Below, in pieces: positions 16,166 to 23,293 of a stretch of 39,793 bases of DNA. Source of the DNA: Thermomicrobium sp. (GTDB lineage: Bacteria; Chloroflexota; Chloroflexia; Thermomicrobiales; Thermomicrobiaceae); assembly GCA_026419575.1 (NCBI GenBank), contig JANZZC010000101.1, positions 1 through 39,793 of the forward strand, read 5' to 3'. Position 1 is the stretch's first letter, and the number at the start of each line of letters is the position of its first letter. A program made the position numbers and the translations under genes. Below the pieces are notes generated by a model that was not told where the DNA came from, did not search any database, and was given only the letters and a program-made list of their open reading frames with translations.

Positions 16166-16654
16166 ATGGCGGGACGAGTCGGCGAACGAGCACCGGAGTT
16201 CCGGTTGCCGAGTACGCTCGGGCAACCGCTCGCGCTGAGCGAAATCCTGCGCGAGCGGATCGCGGTTCTGGCGTTCTTCCACTTCGCTTTTACCGGTGGT
16301 TGAGCGAACGAGCTGTCCCAGTTGTGGGGCAGAATCGAGGAGATCCGAGCGCTCGGTGCCGAGGTCTACGCGATCAGTTGCGACAGTCACTTCGCGCAGG
16401 CCGCCTGGGCACGCGAGCTCGGTGTCGACTTCCCGTTCCTGAGCGACTGGAGCCGCGAGGTCATCGCGGCCTACGACGTGAAACTGGACGAACTGATCGG
16501 CTATCGCGACGTGCCGGCTCGGGCGATCGTCATCGTCGATCGGGACGGGACGATCGTCCATCGTGACCGAGCACCGTTGCGGGCGCTGCCCGATGTCGAC
16601 GCCGCCGTCGCCGCTCTACTCTCGGTCGCGGCGCGCAACGGAGCCGACGGCTGA
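16166..16654 (+). CDS. AhpE-like peroxiredoxin, probable selenoprotein (in-frame TGA at 16301-16303)
   Basis: Read through one TGA, this frame gives 162 residues of a complete peroxiredoxin: APEFRLPS near the N-terminus, FFHFAFTGG-TGA-ANEL, FPFLSDW, and VIVDRDGTIVHRD near the end. AhpE-type enzymes have the peroxidatic cysteine in AFTGxCxxEL, so the TGA (codon 46) sits exactly on it, and threonine 43 is conserved. The usual proline four residues before this threonine is histidine. Cys72 is the only other cysteine and is not at a standard resolving position, so a one-Cys/Sec mechanism is likely. The ATG at 16166 has AAAGGAGG. A SECIS-like hairpin follows the TGA. Alternatives are a nonsense mutation or base-call error. 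The 3' end overlaps the opposing NDH-2 gene by 39 bases. Confidence 0.8.
16313..16332 (+). promoter_or_regulatory. candidate bacterial SECIS hairpin
   Basis: CUGUCCCA (16313-16320) pairs with UGGGGCAG (16325-16332) in eight consecutive pairs, one of them G-U, around the loop GUUG. The loop begins 17 bases after the TGA at 16301-16303 and its first base is G. Both fit the usual description of bacterial SECIS elements, which lie inside the coding region just downstream of the UGA and recruit SelB. The hairpin also encodes conserved protein sequence, so pairing could be partly chance. Confidence 0.6.
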
Positions 16655-18025
16655 CGAAGCCGGCGACTCGGTCGGAACCGGCGCCTCGCGCAGGCGGCGG
16701 AGCGCTGCTTCGACCAGCCGGCGCATCGCCGGCGCCGGTTGCCCGACCTTCAGCTGCACCAGCTCGGGCGGGAAGAGGAGGTCGAGTGTCCACTCCATGG
16801 CGAGGCGCAGTCGCCGGTCCCAGCGCGGGACTTGGAGGAGCGCGTAGGTGCGCCAGAGCCACCAGGCCGGAAAGCCCGTCAGCGTGAAGCGCCCCAACCA
16901 CGCGATCGCCGCGTGGTCGCCGAGCGTGACCATCATGCCGCGGGTGCGGTAGCGCATCGGTTCGAGCGTTCCACCGCCGAGGCTCGCCAGGAGATTCCGC
17001 GCCAGGAGTTTGGCCTGGCGCACGGCGTGCTGCGCGGTCGGTGCGTACGGGCGTCCGGTCGCAGGGTCGGGCACCGCCGCGTTGTCACCGATCGCCCAGA
17101 TGTCGGCGAAGCCAGCGACGCGCAGGTACTCGTCGACGACGATCCGGCCGCGTCCATCGAGCGGCAGGCCGAACGAGCGCACGATCGGGTTCGGTTCCAC
17201 CCCGATCGCGCTCACGATCGTCCGCGATTCGAGCACCGTTCCGTCCTCGAGCGTGACCGCGGCTGGATCGACGCGAACGACCTTGCGACCGAGCGAGACC
17301 CCGATGCCGCGTTTCCGGAGTTCGTGCGCGGCTCGTTCGGCGGCGTCGTCGGGAAAACCAGTGAGGAGGCGCGGTAACGCCTCGACGAGCACGATGCGTT
17401 CGCTGCCGGGTCGGATGTTGCGGTAGAAGGGAAGCGCGTGCGTGAAGAGGCTGCGGATCTCGGCCGCGACCTCCACGCCGGTCGGACCGCCGCCGATGAC
17501 GACCACGGTGAGCAAGCGGCGCTGCTCCGCCGGGTCGTCCTCGATATCGGCCTGTTCGAGGAGATCGATCAGGTGGTTCCGCAACGCGAACGCGTTGCCG
17601 AGGCGCTGGACGTCGAACGCATAATCGTCCAGGCCGGGGATCCCGAAGGTCGCCGGTACGCCGCCAAGCGCGAGGACCAGGTGATCGTACGGGAGTTCGA
17701 GCGGTTCCTGGTGATGCTGGTAGAGTCCATGGCGGATCGTGACCGTCCGGCGGTCGAGATCGATTCCGGTCAACTCGCCGACGTACAACCGGGCATGCGG
17801 GACGACGTGGCGGATCGAGGTGAGGATCGTTTCGACACGCAGTGCCCCGGAAATGACCTCGGGCATGAGCGGGTAGAAGACGAAGGCGTTCTCCCGCGAG
17901 ACGATGGCGACCTCGACTCGGCCCGAGGCGGCGGCGTGCCGGAGCGCGTGCGCCGTCGTGACGCCGGCGAAACCGCCGCCTGCGATCACGATCCGTACCG
18001 GTTCGGTGCGCTGTACTCTCTCCAT
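16616..18025 (-). CDS. ndh: type II NADH dehydrogenase (NDH-2)
   Basis: This 469-residue FAD enzyme passes electrons from NADH to quinone without pumping protons. It has an FAD-binding GGGFAGVTTA motif (about 16-25), an NADH-binding GGGPTGVEVA motif near 195, and the family signature WAIGDNAAVPDP followed by PTAQHAVRQAKLLARNL. The C-terminal stretch GFPAWWLWRTYALLQVPRW is the amphipathic membrane-binding region characteristic of NDH-2. The ATG at 18025 is chosen by similarity, with GAGG 11 bases upstream. A TACAAT -10-like box lies at 18085-18090 in the divergent gap with the next gene. It ends inside the 3' end of the peroxiredoxin gene on the other strand. Confidence 0.9.
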   Translation of the reverse strand: MERVQRTEPVRIVIAGGGFAGVTTAHALRHAAASGRVEVAIVSRENAFVFYPLMPEVISGALRVETILTSIRHVVPHARLYVGELTGIDLDRRTVTIRHGLYQHHQEPLELPYDHLVLALGGVPATFGIPGLDDYAFDVQRLGNAFALRNHLIDLLEQADIEDDPAEQRRLLTVVVIGGGPTGVEVAAEIRSLFTHALPFYRNIRPGSERIVLVEALPRLLTGFPDDAAERAAHELRKRGIGVSLGRKVVRVDPAAVTLEDGTVLESRTIVSAIGVEPNPIVRSFGLPLDGRGRIVVDEYLRVAGFADIWAIGDNAAVPDPATGRPYAPTAQHAVRQAKLLARNLLASLGGGTLEPMRYRTRGMMVTLGDHAAIAWLGRFTLTGFPAWWLWRTYALLQVPRWDRRLRLAMEWTLDLLFPPELVQLKVGQPAPAMRRLVEAALRRLREAPVPTESPASSAVGSVARRDRE

Positions 18026-18204
18026 CGCCTGCTGACCTCGTCGTTCAGCCGGGCACGGCACCGCTGCCGTGACATGAACCCCACATTGTATCGCACGCGA
18101 CGGTCGCCGTGTGGGCGGTAGGTACCGGCATCGTGAACGAGCGGCGAGCGCGGTTCGGGGGAGCCGGCGACTGCGAGCGGTCGACGAGCGAAGGGAGCGA
18201 GACG

Positions 18205-19020
18205 ATGGGTGCGCGAGGGTTCGGGCTCGCGGCGGCGGTGCCGCACGAGGTGATCCGTGCGGCCGCCAGTGCTTGCGAAGCGTTGGGATACCGGACGTTC
18301 TGGGTCAACGATACGCCTGACGGTGACGGCTTGGCGGCCTTGGCCGCTGCCGCCGCGGTGACCAGTCGGATCGCGCTCGGCGTCGGCGTGCTGCCGCTGA
18401 CCCGTTGGGAGCCGGAGCGGATCGTCGAGCGGGTCCGCCAGCTCGGCCTGCCGCTCGAGCGGCTCCGCCTCGGTATCGGTTCCGGGGCCGGCCCGGGTGC
18501 GCTGGAGCGTGTCCATCGTGGCGCCACGGCCCTCCGTGCCGCGCTTCCCTGCGAACTCGTGATCGCCGCCCTCGGTCCTCGGATGTGCCGGTTGGCCGGG
18601 GAGCTCGGCGATGCCGTGCTGTTCAACTGGCTCATGCCCGAGCATGTCGATCGCTCGACCGCGTGGCTCGCCGAAGGGGCTCGCGTGGCCGGTCGGCCGC
18701 TGCCCAAGCGCTACGCCTACGTGCGCGTGGCGCTGGGGAAGGCGGCGTTTCCCCGCCTCGAGGAGGAAGCTGCGCGGTACGAGCGGTTCCCGGGGTACCG
18801 CGAACATTTCGGGCGCATGGGGGTTGCGGCACGAGCGACGGCGGTCGCCGTCGAGGTGGCGGAAGCGCTGCCGGCTGCGCTGGCTCCCTGGGAGGATCGT
18901 CTCGACGAAACGATCGTCCGGGCGGTGACCGCCGGGGATCGGCCGGACGAGGTCCGGGCGCTCGTCGAGGCGGCGGCACCGGAAGGTCAGTTCGGTTCCG
19001 GTGGCCAGGGGGTGTTCTGA
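18205..19020 (+). CDS. LLM-class (luciferase-like) oxidoreductase
   Basis: This 271-residue protein has the bacterial luciferase-like fold. Recognisable parts are GFGLAAAVPHEVIRAAASACE at the N-terminus, FWVNDTPDGDGLAALAAAAA, RIALGVGVLPLTRW and LGIGSGAG. It is shorter than typical members (about 320-350), as in a subgroup of Chloroflexi and actinobacterial proteins. Cofactor F420 or FMN is expected; which one cannot be told. The ATG at 18205 follows AAGGGAG; the frame is open upstream to 18109 without a better signal. It is divergent from ndh, and its 3' end overlaps the opposing DinB gene by 34 bases. The substrate is unknown. Confidence 0.75.
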   Translation: MGARGFGLAAAVPHEVIRAAASACEALGYRTFWVNDTPDGDGLAALAAAAAVTSRIALGVGVLPLTRWEPERIVERVRQLGLPLERLRLGIGSGAGPGALERVHRGATALRAALPCELVIAALGPRMCRLAGELGDAVLFNWLMPEHVDRSTAWLAEGARVAGRPLPKRYAYVRVALGKAAFPRLEEEAARYERFPGYREHFGRMGVAARATAVAVEVAEALPAALAPWEDRLDETIVRAVTAGDRPDEVRALVEAAAPEGQFGSGGQGVF

Positions 19021-19454
19021 CCGGCGAGGAGCCGTTCGATCTGCTCGAGATGGGCGCGGTCGTGCTCGACGAGTTGCTCGACGAGGTCCTCGACGGTGAC
19101 TTCGCCGAGCGTCTCGTGGATCGCTGACCGTTCCCAATCTTTGAGCGAGAGCGTCATGAGCGTCGTGAGCGTCTCGCCGCGTTCCTGTCCCAGCCGTTGC
19201 ACGGCCTCGGCGAGGCTGGGAACCGCCTCGGCGGCCGACGCGAGATCGATCGCCCGGAAATACGGCGTCTCCTGCGCGACCATCCGGCGGATCCGCTCGC
19301 GCAGCAATGCTTCCACGGCAGCCAGATGCGCGACGACCCGCGTCAGCTTCTCCTCCCGGTCGGGCGAACGCGCCTCGGAGTTCGCGAGCAGGCCGGTCAG
19401 CCGCCGCGGCGTTTCGGCGAGGAGGTCGATGAGTTCCTGGTAGGGGTGCAGCAT
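18987..19454 (-). CDS. DinB-superfamily protein
   Basis: This 155-residue protein is predicted to be a four-helix bundle of the DinB/YfiT type. The sequence reads MLHPYQELIDLLAETPRRL at the N-terminus, a helix with HLAAVE, and EHDRAHLEQIERLL at the end. Histidines in the second and last helices match the usual metal triad. Such proteins include thiol S-transferases using bacillithiol or mycothiol, and isomerases, but most are uncharacterised. It is the last gene of a minus-strand group, 28 bases after the VOC gene. A thiol-dependent role would fit the cysteine ligase nearby but is speculative. Confidence 0.75.
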   Translation of the reverse strand: MLHPYQELIDLLAETPRRLTGLLANSEARSPDREEKLTRVVAHLAAVEALLRERIRRMVAQETPYFRAIDLASAAEAVPSLAEAVQRLGQERGETLTTLMTLSLKDWERSAIHETLGEVTVEDLVEQLVEHDRAHLEQIERLLAGQNTPWPPEPN

Positions 19455-19482
19455 GCGGCGTTCGTTCCTTTCGTTCCCGCCT

Positions 19483-20043
19483 TCAGCGGTCGGGCGGGGC
19501 GGTCACCGCGAGGTCCGTGACGTGCCAGGTGATGCCGAACGGATCGCGGAAGACGAAGGCGTGCTCGTCGCTCTGGGCGATCGGGTATTCGCGGACCAGC
19601 ACTTCGGCCCGGATCTCGGCGAGTGTCTCCGGGGCGACGCGCACGCTCAGGTGCACCAGACGCGGCTCGACGAACACCGTTCCCCGCCCCGCGAACTGGA
19701 GCAGCAGCGCCAGCGGACCGTTCCGGAGCAGCACGTACTGCGGGTAGATGCCGGTACGCAGTCCAGCGTCCCAATCGAAATCGGCCGGAAGGTATTCCCA
19801 GCGCTCAGCGGAACGCCGCACCCGCCAGACGACCTCCATGCCGAAGAGTTCGCGGTAGAACGACTCGGCCGTCCGGAGATCGGCGACGCGAATGGCGATG
19901 TGCTGGATCGCTTCGATGCGCACGGCGCGCGGGGCCGGAAGCAGCGGGCGGTCGCTGGGATCCGGTAAGCCGTACGGGAGCGTCCCGCTCCCGGTCGGTG
20001 CTGGAACGATCTCGGGCTGGATCGGCGTCAGGGGCTCGCTCAT
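19483..20043 (-). CDS. VOC-family (glyoxalase-type) protein
   Basis: This 186-residue protein has an N-terminal proline-rich extension of about 40 residues and then one vicinal-oxygen-chelate domain: IEAIQHIAIRVADLRTAESFYRELFG, later LVHLSVRV and a C-terminal HAFVFRDPFGITWHVTDL. His48 and the later histidine and acidic residues are placed as metal ligands are in the family. It may be a glyoxalase, dioxygenase or resistance protein. It lies 22 bases after the secreted glycosidase gene and before the DinB gene, all on one strand. Confidence 0.8.
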   Translation of the reverse strand: MSEPLTPIQPEIVPAPTGSGTLPYGLPDPSDRPLLPAPRAVRIEAIQHIAIRVADLRTAESFYRELFGMEVVWRVRRSAERWEYLPADFDWDAGLRTGIYPQYVLLRNGPLALLLQFAGRGTVFVEPRLVHLSVRVAPETLAEIRAEVLVREYPIAQSDEHAFVFRDPFGITWHVTDLAVTAPPDR

Positions 20044-20065
20044 CGTCCTGGATCCTCTCGCGCAG

Positions 20066-21850
20066 TTACCGATACCAACCGAGCGTCTGGAGCGCTTGGG
20101 CGCCGAGGAGACCGAGCTGCACCTCGTAGGGAGTCCCGGCAGCTTCGGGATGCAACTCGAACCGCGCTCGCTCGAAGTACTGGACCATGTACTCCTTGCC
20201 GTCGCTCGGATTCACCTCCCGGAACTCCGGGCTGATCGGCAACCCGAAGCGAGCGAGGCCACCGTTCTGCTCCCAGTATCGCAGAAACGGGTCGCGGACG
20301 ACGTAGCCGGTCTCCGGGAAATACCGCTCGCCAGGCTGCGGCTTCTCCGGCGGCGGCTGCGGCGCGAAGCTCCGGCTCCCGAGCGCCCAGCGGCCCAGGT
20401 GGGCGAGCTGGACCTCGTTCGTCGTGCCGCGGAACTCCGGCCAGTACTCGAAACGTGCCCGTTCGAAGAACTGGACGAGTCGTCCCCCGCTCCAGAACGC
20501 CTCGGTGAGCGGATACCCGAAGGCAGCCAGCCCACCGTTCTGCTCCCAATAGCGGCGGAACGGCCCGCTCAGGGTGTGTCCGGTCTCCGGGAAGTAGCGC
20601 ACCGCTGGATCGGCGGGTGGTGCGACTCGGGTCGTCGGCACCGCTTCCGGTCGGGCGAGCTGCTGGTAGACCAGGAAGGCGGGCTTGCGCGGCCAGGGGA
20701 TGGCCTCGCGGGCGTAGATCTTGTTGGAATCGAGCAGCCGGACGAGCCCCCAGTTCGCGTAGCCGTGGCTCGTGCCGAAGTCCTCGAACTTGAACCAAAA
20801 GACGCGCTCGACCTCCGGTGCTCGTTCCCAGAGCAGCGTGTAGACCTGACGCAAGAACTCCGCTTGCTCGAGTTCCGAGGGAGTCGGGGCGAGGACACCG
20901 GAGGCCGACCATCCTGCTGGCTCGGCCGGCATGCCGACTTCGGTGATCCAAATCGGGCTGGTATCGCCGTACTCGAGCTGGACACTGCGGAGTTCGCGCA
21001 CGGCTGCGAGGACGCTGGCGGCATCGGGCAGGAAGTAGGGATGGAGCGAGAGCGCGTCCCAGGGGTACCGACCGGTCCGTGCCCGGAACTCCCGGACGGC
21101 CGGGCTCCCGTAGACGGCCCGGAGCCAGGCGAGATGCCGGTCACCGTCCGCATGTCGATCGAAGAGTACGCTGCCGGCGACCAGACGAGTCGACGGGCTC
21201 GTCCGCTGGATCGTCTCGTAGACGTCGACCGCCAGTCGACCGTAGATCTCCGGGCGGACCGCGTGCACCTGCTGGTTCGTCTCTTCCCAGAGGAGTTCGT
21301 TCGCGTTCGGTTCGTTCAGGAGTTCCACGGCAGCGAGGACGGGTCCGTAGCGGCCGACGATCTCGGCGGTGCGGGTCACGAAGGCGCGCGTGTACCGGTT
21401 GCGCCCCTCGCGGTCCGGCGTGTCGTTGATGCGCGAGAACGCGTAGGTCGGATCGAGGTCGGCCAGGATGCCGGATCCCAGGACCCCGAGCACCCTCATG
21501 CCGTATCGCGGGGCGAGATCGAAGAGATACCAGTCGTGCGTGTTCCAATCGATCCAGCCGGGGCCGGTCGGCTGATCGTACTCGGCGTGGAACTCGATCC
21601 GAACCCAACGGGCGCCCATCCTGGCCATCTCGGCCATCATCGTTTCGAGGAACGTCCGGTTGACGTCGACCGGATACCGTTCGGGGTCGCTGTTGAACTC
21701 GTACCAGGGGTCGCGGCCGACGATGCCGAAGAACTCGCTCCAGATCGCCGGATCGCGAGCAGCCGCGCTACGGGGCGTGGGAACGATCAGCCCGGGCAGG
21801 AGCAGCGCGATCGCGAGGATCGCACGCAGCGCTCGGCTGTGGACGCTCAT
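20066..21850 (-). CDS. secreted TIM-barrel glycoside hydrolase with two C-terminal repeat modules
   Basis: This 594-residue protein starts with a signal peptide (hydrophobic residues 9-24, cleavage probably after AAA near 31). A (beta/alpha)8 glycoside hydrolase domain follows at about 35-400. It carries the clan GH-A features ELLNEPN (likely acid/base Glu180) and WITEVGMP (likely nucleophile Glu304), as in families 5, 39 and relatives. After a proline-rich linker come two copies of a 70-80 residue module (418-490 and 509-588) built on YFPETG, FRRYWEQNGGLAAFG or a close variant, and FFERARFE. Such modules are frequent in secreted Chloroflexi proteins and may bind cell wall or sugar. The substrate is unknown. 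It sits in an operon with the HAD, VOC and DinB genes. Confidence 0.85.
   Translation of the reverse strand: MSVHSRALRAILAIALLLPGLIVPTPRSAAARDPAIWSEFFGIVGRDPWYEFNSDPERYPVDVNRTFLETMMAEMARMGARWVRIEFHAEYDQPTGPGWIDWNTHDWYLFDLAPRYGMRVLGVLGSGILADLDPTYAFSRINDTPDREGRNRYTRAFVTRTAEIVGRYGPVLAAVELLNEPNANELLWEETNQQVHAVRPEIYGRLAVDVYETIQRTSPSTRLVAGSVLFDRHADGDRHLAWLRAVYGSPAVREFRARTGRYPWDALSLHPYFLPDAASVLAAVRELRSVQLEYGDTSPIWITEVGMPAEPAGWSASGVLAPTPSELEQAEFLRQVYTLLWERAPEVERVFWFKFEDFGTSHGYANWGLVRLLDSNKIYAREAIPWPRKPAFLVYQQLARPEAVPTTRVAPPADPAVRYFPETGHTLSGPFRRYWEQNGGLAAFGYPLTEAFWSGGRLVQFFERARFEYWPEFRGTTNEVQLAHLGRWALGSRSFAPQPPPEKPQPGERYFPETGYVVRDPFLRYWEQNGGLARFGLPISPEFREVNPSDGKEYMVQYFERARFELHPEAAGTPYEVQLGLLGAQALQTLGWYR
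20087..20326 (-). repeat. second C-terminal module of the secreted glycosidase
   Basis: Residues 509-588 repeat the module: YFPETGYVVRDPFLRYWEQN, GGLARFGLPISPEF, YFERARFELHPE and EVQLGLLG. Conservation of PETG, WEQNGGLA, FERARFE and EVQL marks duplication of one domain. Confidence 0.85.
20381..20599 (-). repeat. first C-terminal module of the secreted glycosidase
   Basis: Residues 418-490 form the first of two tandem modules: YFPETGHTLSGPFRRYWEQN, then GGLAAFGYPLTEAF, FFERARFEYWPE and EVQLAHLG. It is closely similar to the second module and separated from it by an 18-residue proline-rich linker. Confidence 0.85.
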
Positions 21851-21895
21851 CGCCCCCTCTTCCCTTCCCGATGGTCCCGGCCGAGCGGTCGGAGC

Positions 21896-22795
21896 TCAGG
21901 CGAGCGCGCTCGCCTGGCGCCACGGCTCCAAGACGAAGCGTTCGAGCGCCTCGACGACGCCGTCCTCGTCGTGTCCCCGCACCACCGCACCGGCCTGGGC
22001 GCGGACGTGCTCGGGTGCGTTCCCCATCGCGACCCCGAGGCCGGCTCGCCGGAGCAGCGGGAGATCGTTCTCGCCGTCCCCCACGGCGAGAACGTCGGCC
22101 AGCTCCAGGCCCAGCCGGCGTACGAGGAAGTCGACCCCGCTCGCCTTGCTCACGCCCGGCGCGTGCACGTTGGCGACCCAACGCGGGAGTTCCGGGAGCC
22201 ACTCGAACGGTCCGTGGTGGTAGATCGGGAGCCCGGCTCGGGCGAGCCGCGCCGTCGCCCGGCGGAGCTCCCGCTCCGGCCCGAAGAGATCGACCGTCAG
22301 CACGTCGTCCAAGTGCACCACGTCGGCGGCCGGTAGCCGGTCGACCTCGCCGCTCCGCGGGAGCAGCTGTCGCTCGAACTCGGGCAGTTGCGCCAAGGGC
22401 GCGCCGACCAGGACGAGACGTTCGCCGCTCGCTGGGCCGCGCAGCACGAGCGCACCGAGTCCCTCTCGCTCGGCTTCCTCGAGCGTGCGTTCGAGGTCGC
22501 GACGCGCCAGCGGCCGTTCGACGAGGGAGGCCTCGTGCGCGGTGTCCCAGACGAGCGCACCGTTGTAGAGGACGAGGGGCAGCGGGAGCCCGAGCTGCTC
22601 CACGATCGGAAGAGTGGTGCGCAGGCGGCGGCCGGTCGCGAGCGCGACCTCGACGCCCAGCATGCGGCAGGAGAGGATCGCCTGGTGCACGGTTGGCCGC
22701 ACGACGTCGCTCGGATCGAGCAGCGTGCCGTCGATGTCCAGGACCACGACTCGGAAGCGTCGTGCTGGTCTCGGGTTCGGTGCTCGCTCGTCCAT
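21896..22795 (-). CDS. HAD-superfamily Cof-type phosphatase
   Basis: This 299-residue cytoplasmic hydrolase of the Cof/IIB subfamily has motif I LDIDGTLLD (nucleophile Asp20, Asp22), a motif II threonine in ALATGRR, a cap domain in the middle, the lysine motif SKASGVDFLVRRLG and the motif IV block VGDGENDLPLLRRAG. Such enzymes dephosphorylate sugar phosphates or cofactors such as pyridoxal phosphate; the substrate is not readable. The ATG at 22795 follows GGGAGACCGAG. It is the first gene of the minus-strand group with the secreted glycosidase, VOC and DinB genes. Confidence 0.88.
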   Translation of the reverse strand: MDERAPNPRPARRFRVVVLDIDGTLLDPSDVVRPTVHQAILSCRMLGVEVALATGRRLRTTLPIVEQLGLPLPLVLYNGALVWDTAHEASLVERPLARRDLERTLEEAEREGLGALVLRGPASGERLVLVGAPLAQLPEFERQLLPRSGEVDRLPAADVVHLDDVLTVDLFGPERELRRATARLARAGLPIYHHGPFEWLPELPRWVANVHAPGVSKASGVDFLVRRLGLELADVLAVGDGENDLPLLRRAGLGVAMGNAPEHVRAQAGAVVRGHDEDGVVEALERFVLEPWRQASALA

Positions 22796-22820
22796 CTCGG
22801 TCTCCCGTCCGCCGGATCTT

Positions 22821-22829
22821 GGTATAGCA
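22821..22829 (-). promoter_or_regulatory. extended -10 promoter of the HAD-glycosidase operon
   Basis: On the minus strand TGCTATACC forms an extended -10 element about 26 bases upstream of the HAD gene start. No convincing -35 box is seen, as is normal for extended -10 promoters. The helicase gene has nearly the same word, TGCTATACT. Confidence 0.5.
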
Positions 22830-23232
22830 CAGCGCAGCCGGTCGCTCGCGGAAACACGGTCGACCCGCGGGCGTTGCGAGGTCGCTCGGTGAACGGCGGG
22901 GGACCGGCGCTCGCGAGTGTGCTCCCCTCGGGAGGAGCGGTCAGGTCTCGGCGAGCGACCGGTGCGTCCGCCTCGCCGAGTGACGGGTGAGGAGCCGCTC
23001 TCTTCCGGTCTTCGCGCGTCGGCGCGAGGGTTCCGACCCGCCTTCGCTGGGCAGCGCAGTCGTCGCGGAGGAGAAGACGCTGGAACCGGGGCGGAGCACA
23101 CCTCGCCGTTCGGTCCGCTGGTCTGCAGGGTCAGTGCAGCCGGCCTACCCGCCGGCAGCGCAGGCGTCGTCCGGACGGATCTACCGCCGACGCTGGCGCG
23201 CAGCCCTGGCCCATGATTGTGTCCAGTGGGCG
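22830..23232. other. intergenic region of about 400 bases
   Basis: Between the HAD promoter and the terminator of the NlpC/P60 gene no convincing gene is seen in either strand. The open frames that cross it have arginine/serine-rich, non-protein-like translations. No tRNA or common RNA motif was recognised. Confidence 0.5.
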
Positions 23233-23270
23233 AAGAAAAAAGACGAGCAGGCACCGGAGCGTGCCTGCTC
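23233..23270 (-). terminator. Rho-independent terminator of the SH3-NlpC/P60 gene
   Basis: On the minus strand GAGCAGGCAC (23270-23261) pairs perfectly with GTGCCTGCTC (23254-23245) around a six-base loop. It is followed by GTCTTTTTTCTTC. It begins 23 bases after the stop codon of the cell-wall hydrolase gene, in the right orientation. Confidence 0.93.
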
Positions 23271-23293
23271 GCGAGCGTCCGTTCGATGTTCGG

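Noticed and set aside
14465-16303. 612-codon plus-strand frame ending at the peroxiredoxin TGA
   Set aside because: Only its last 46 codons, from the ATG at 16166, are real. The rest is antisense to the cysteine ligase.
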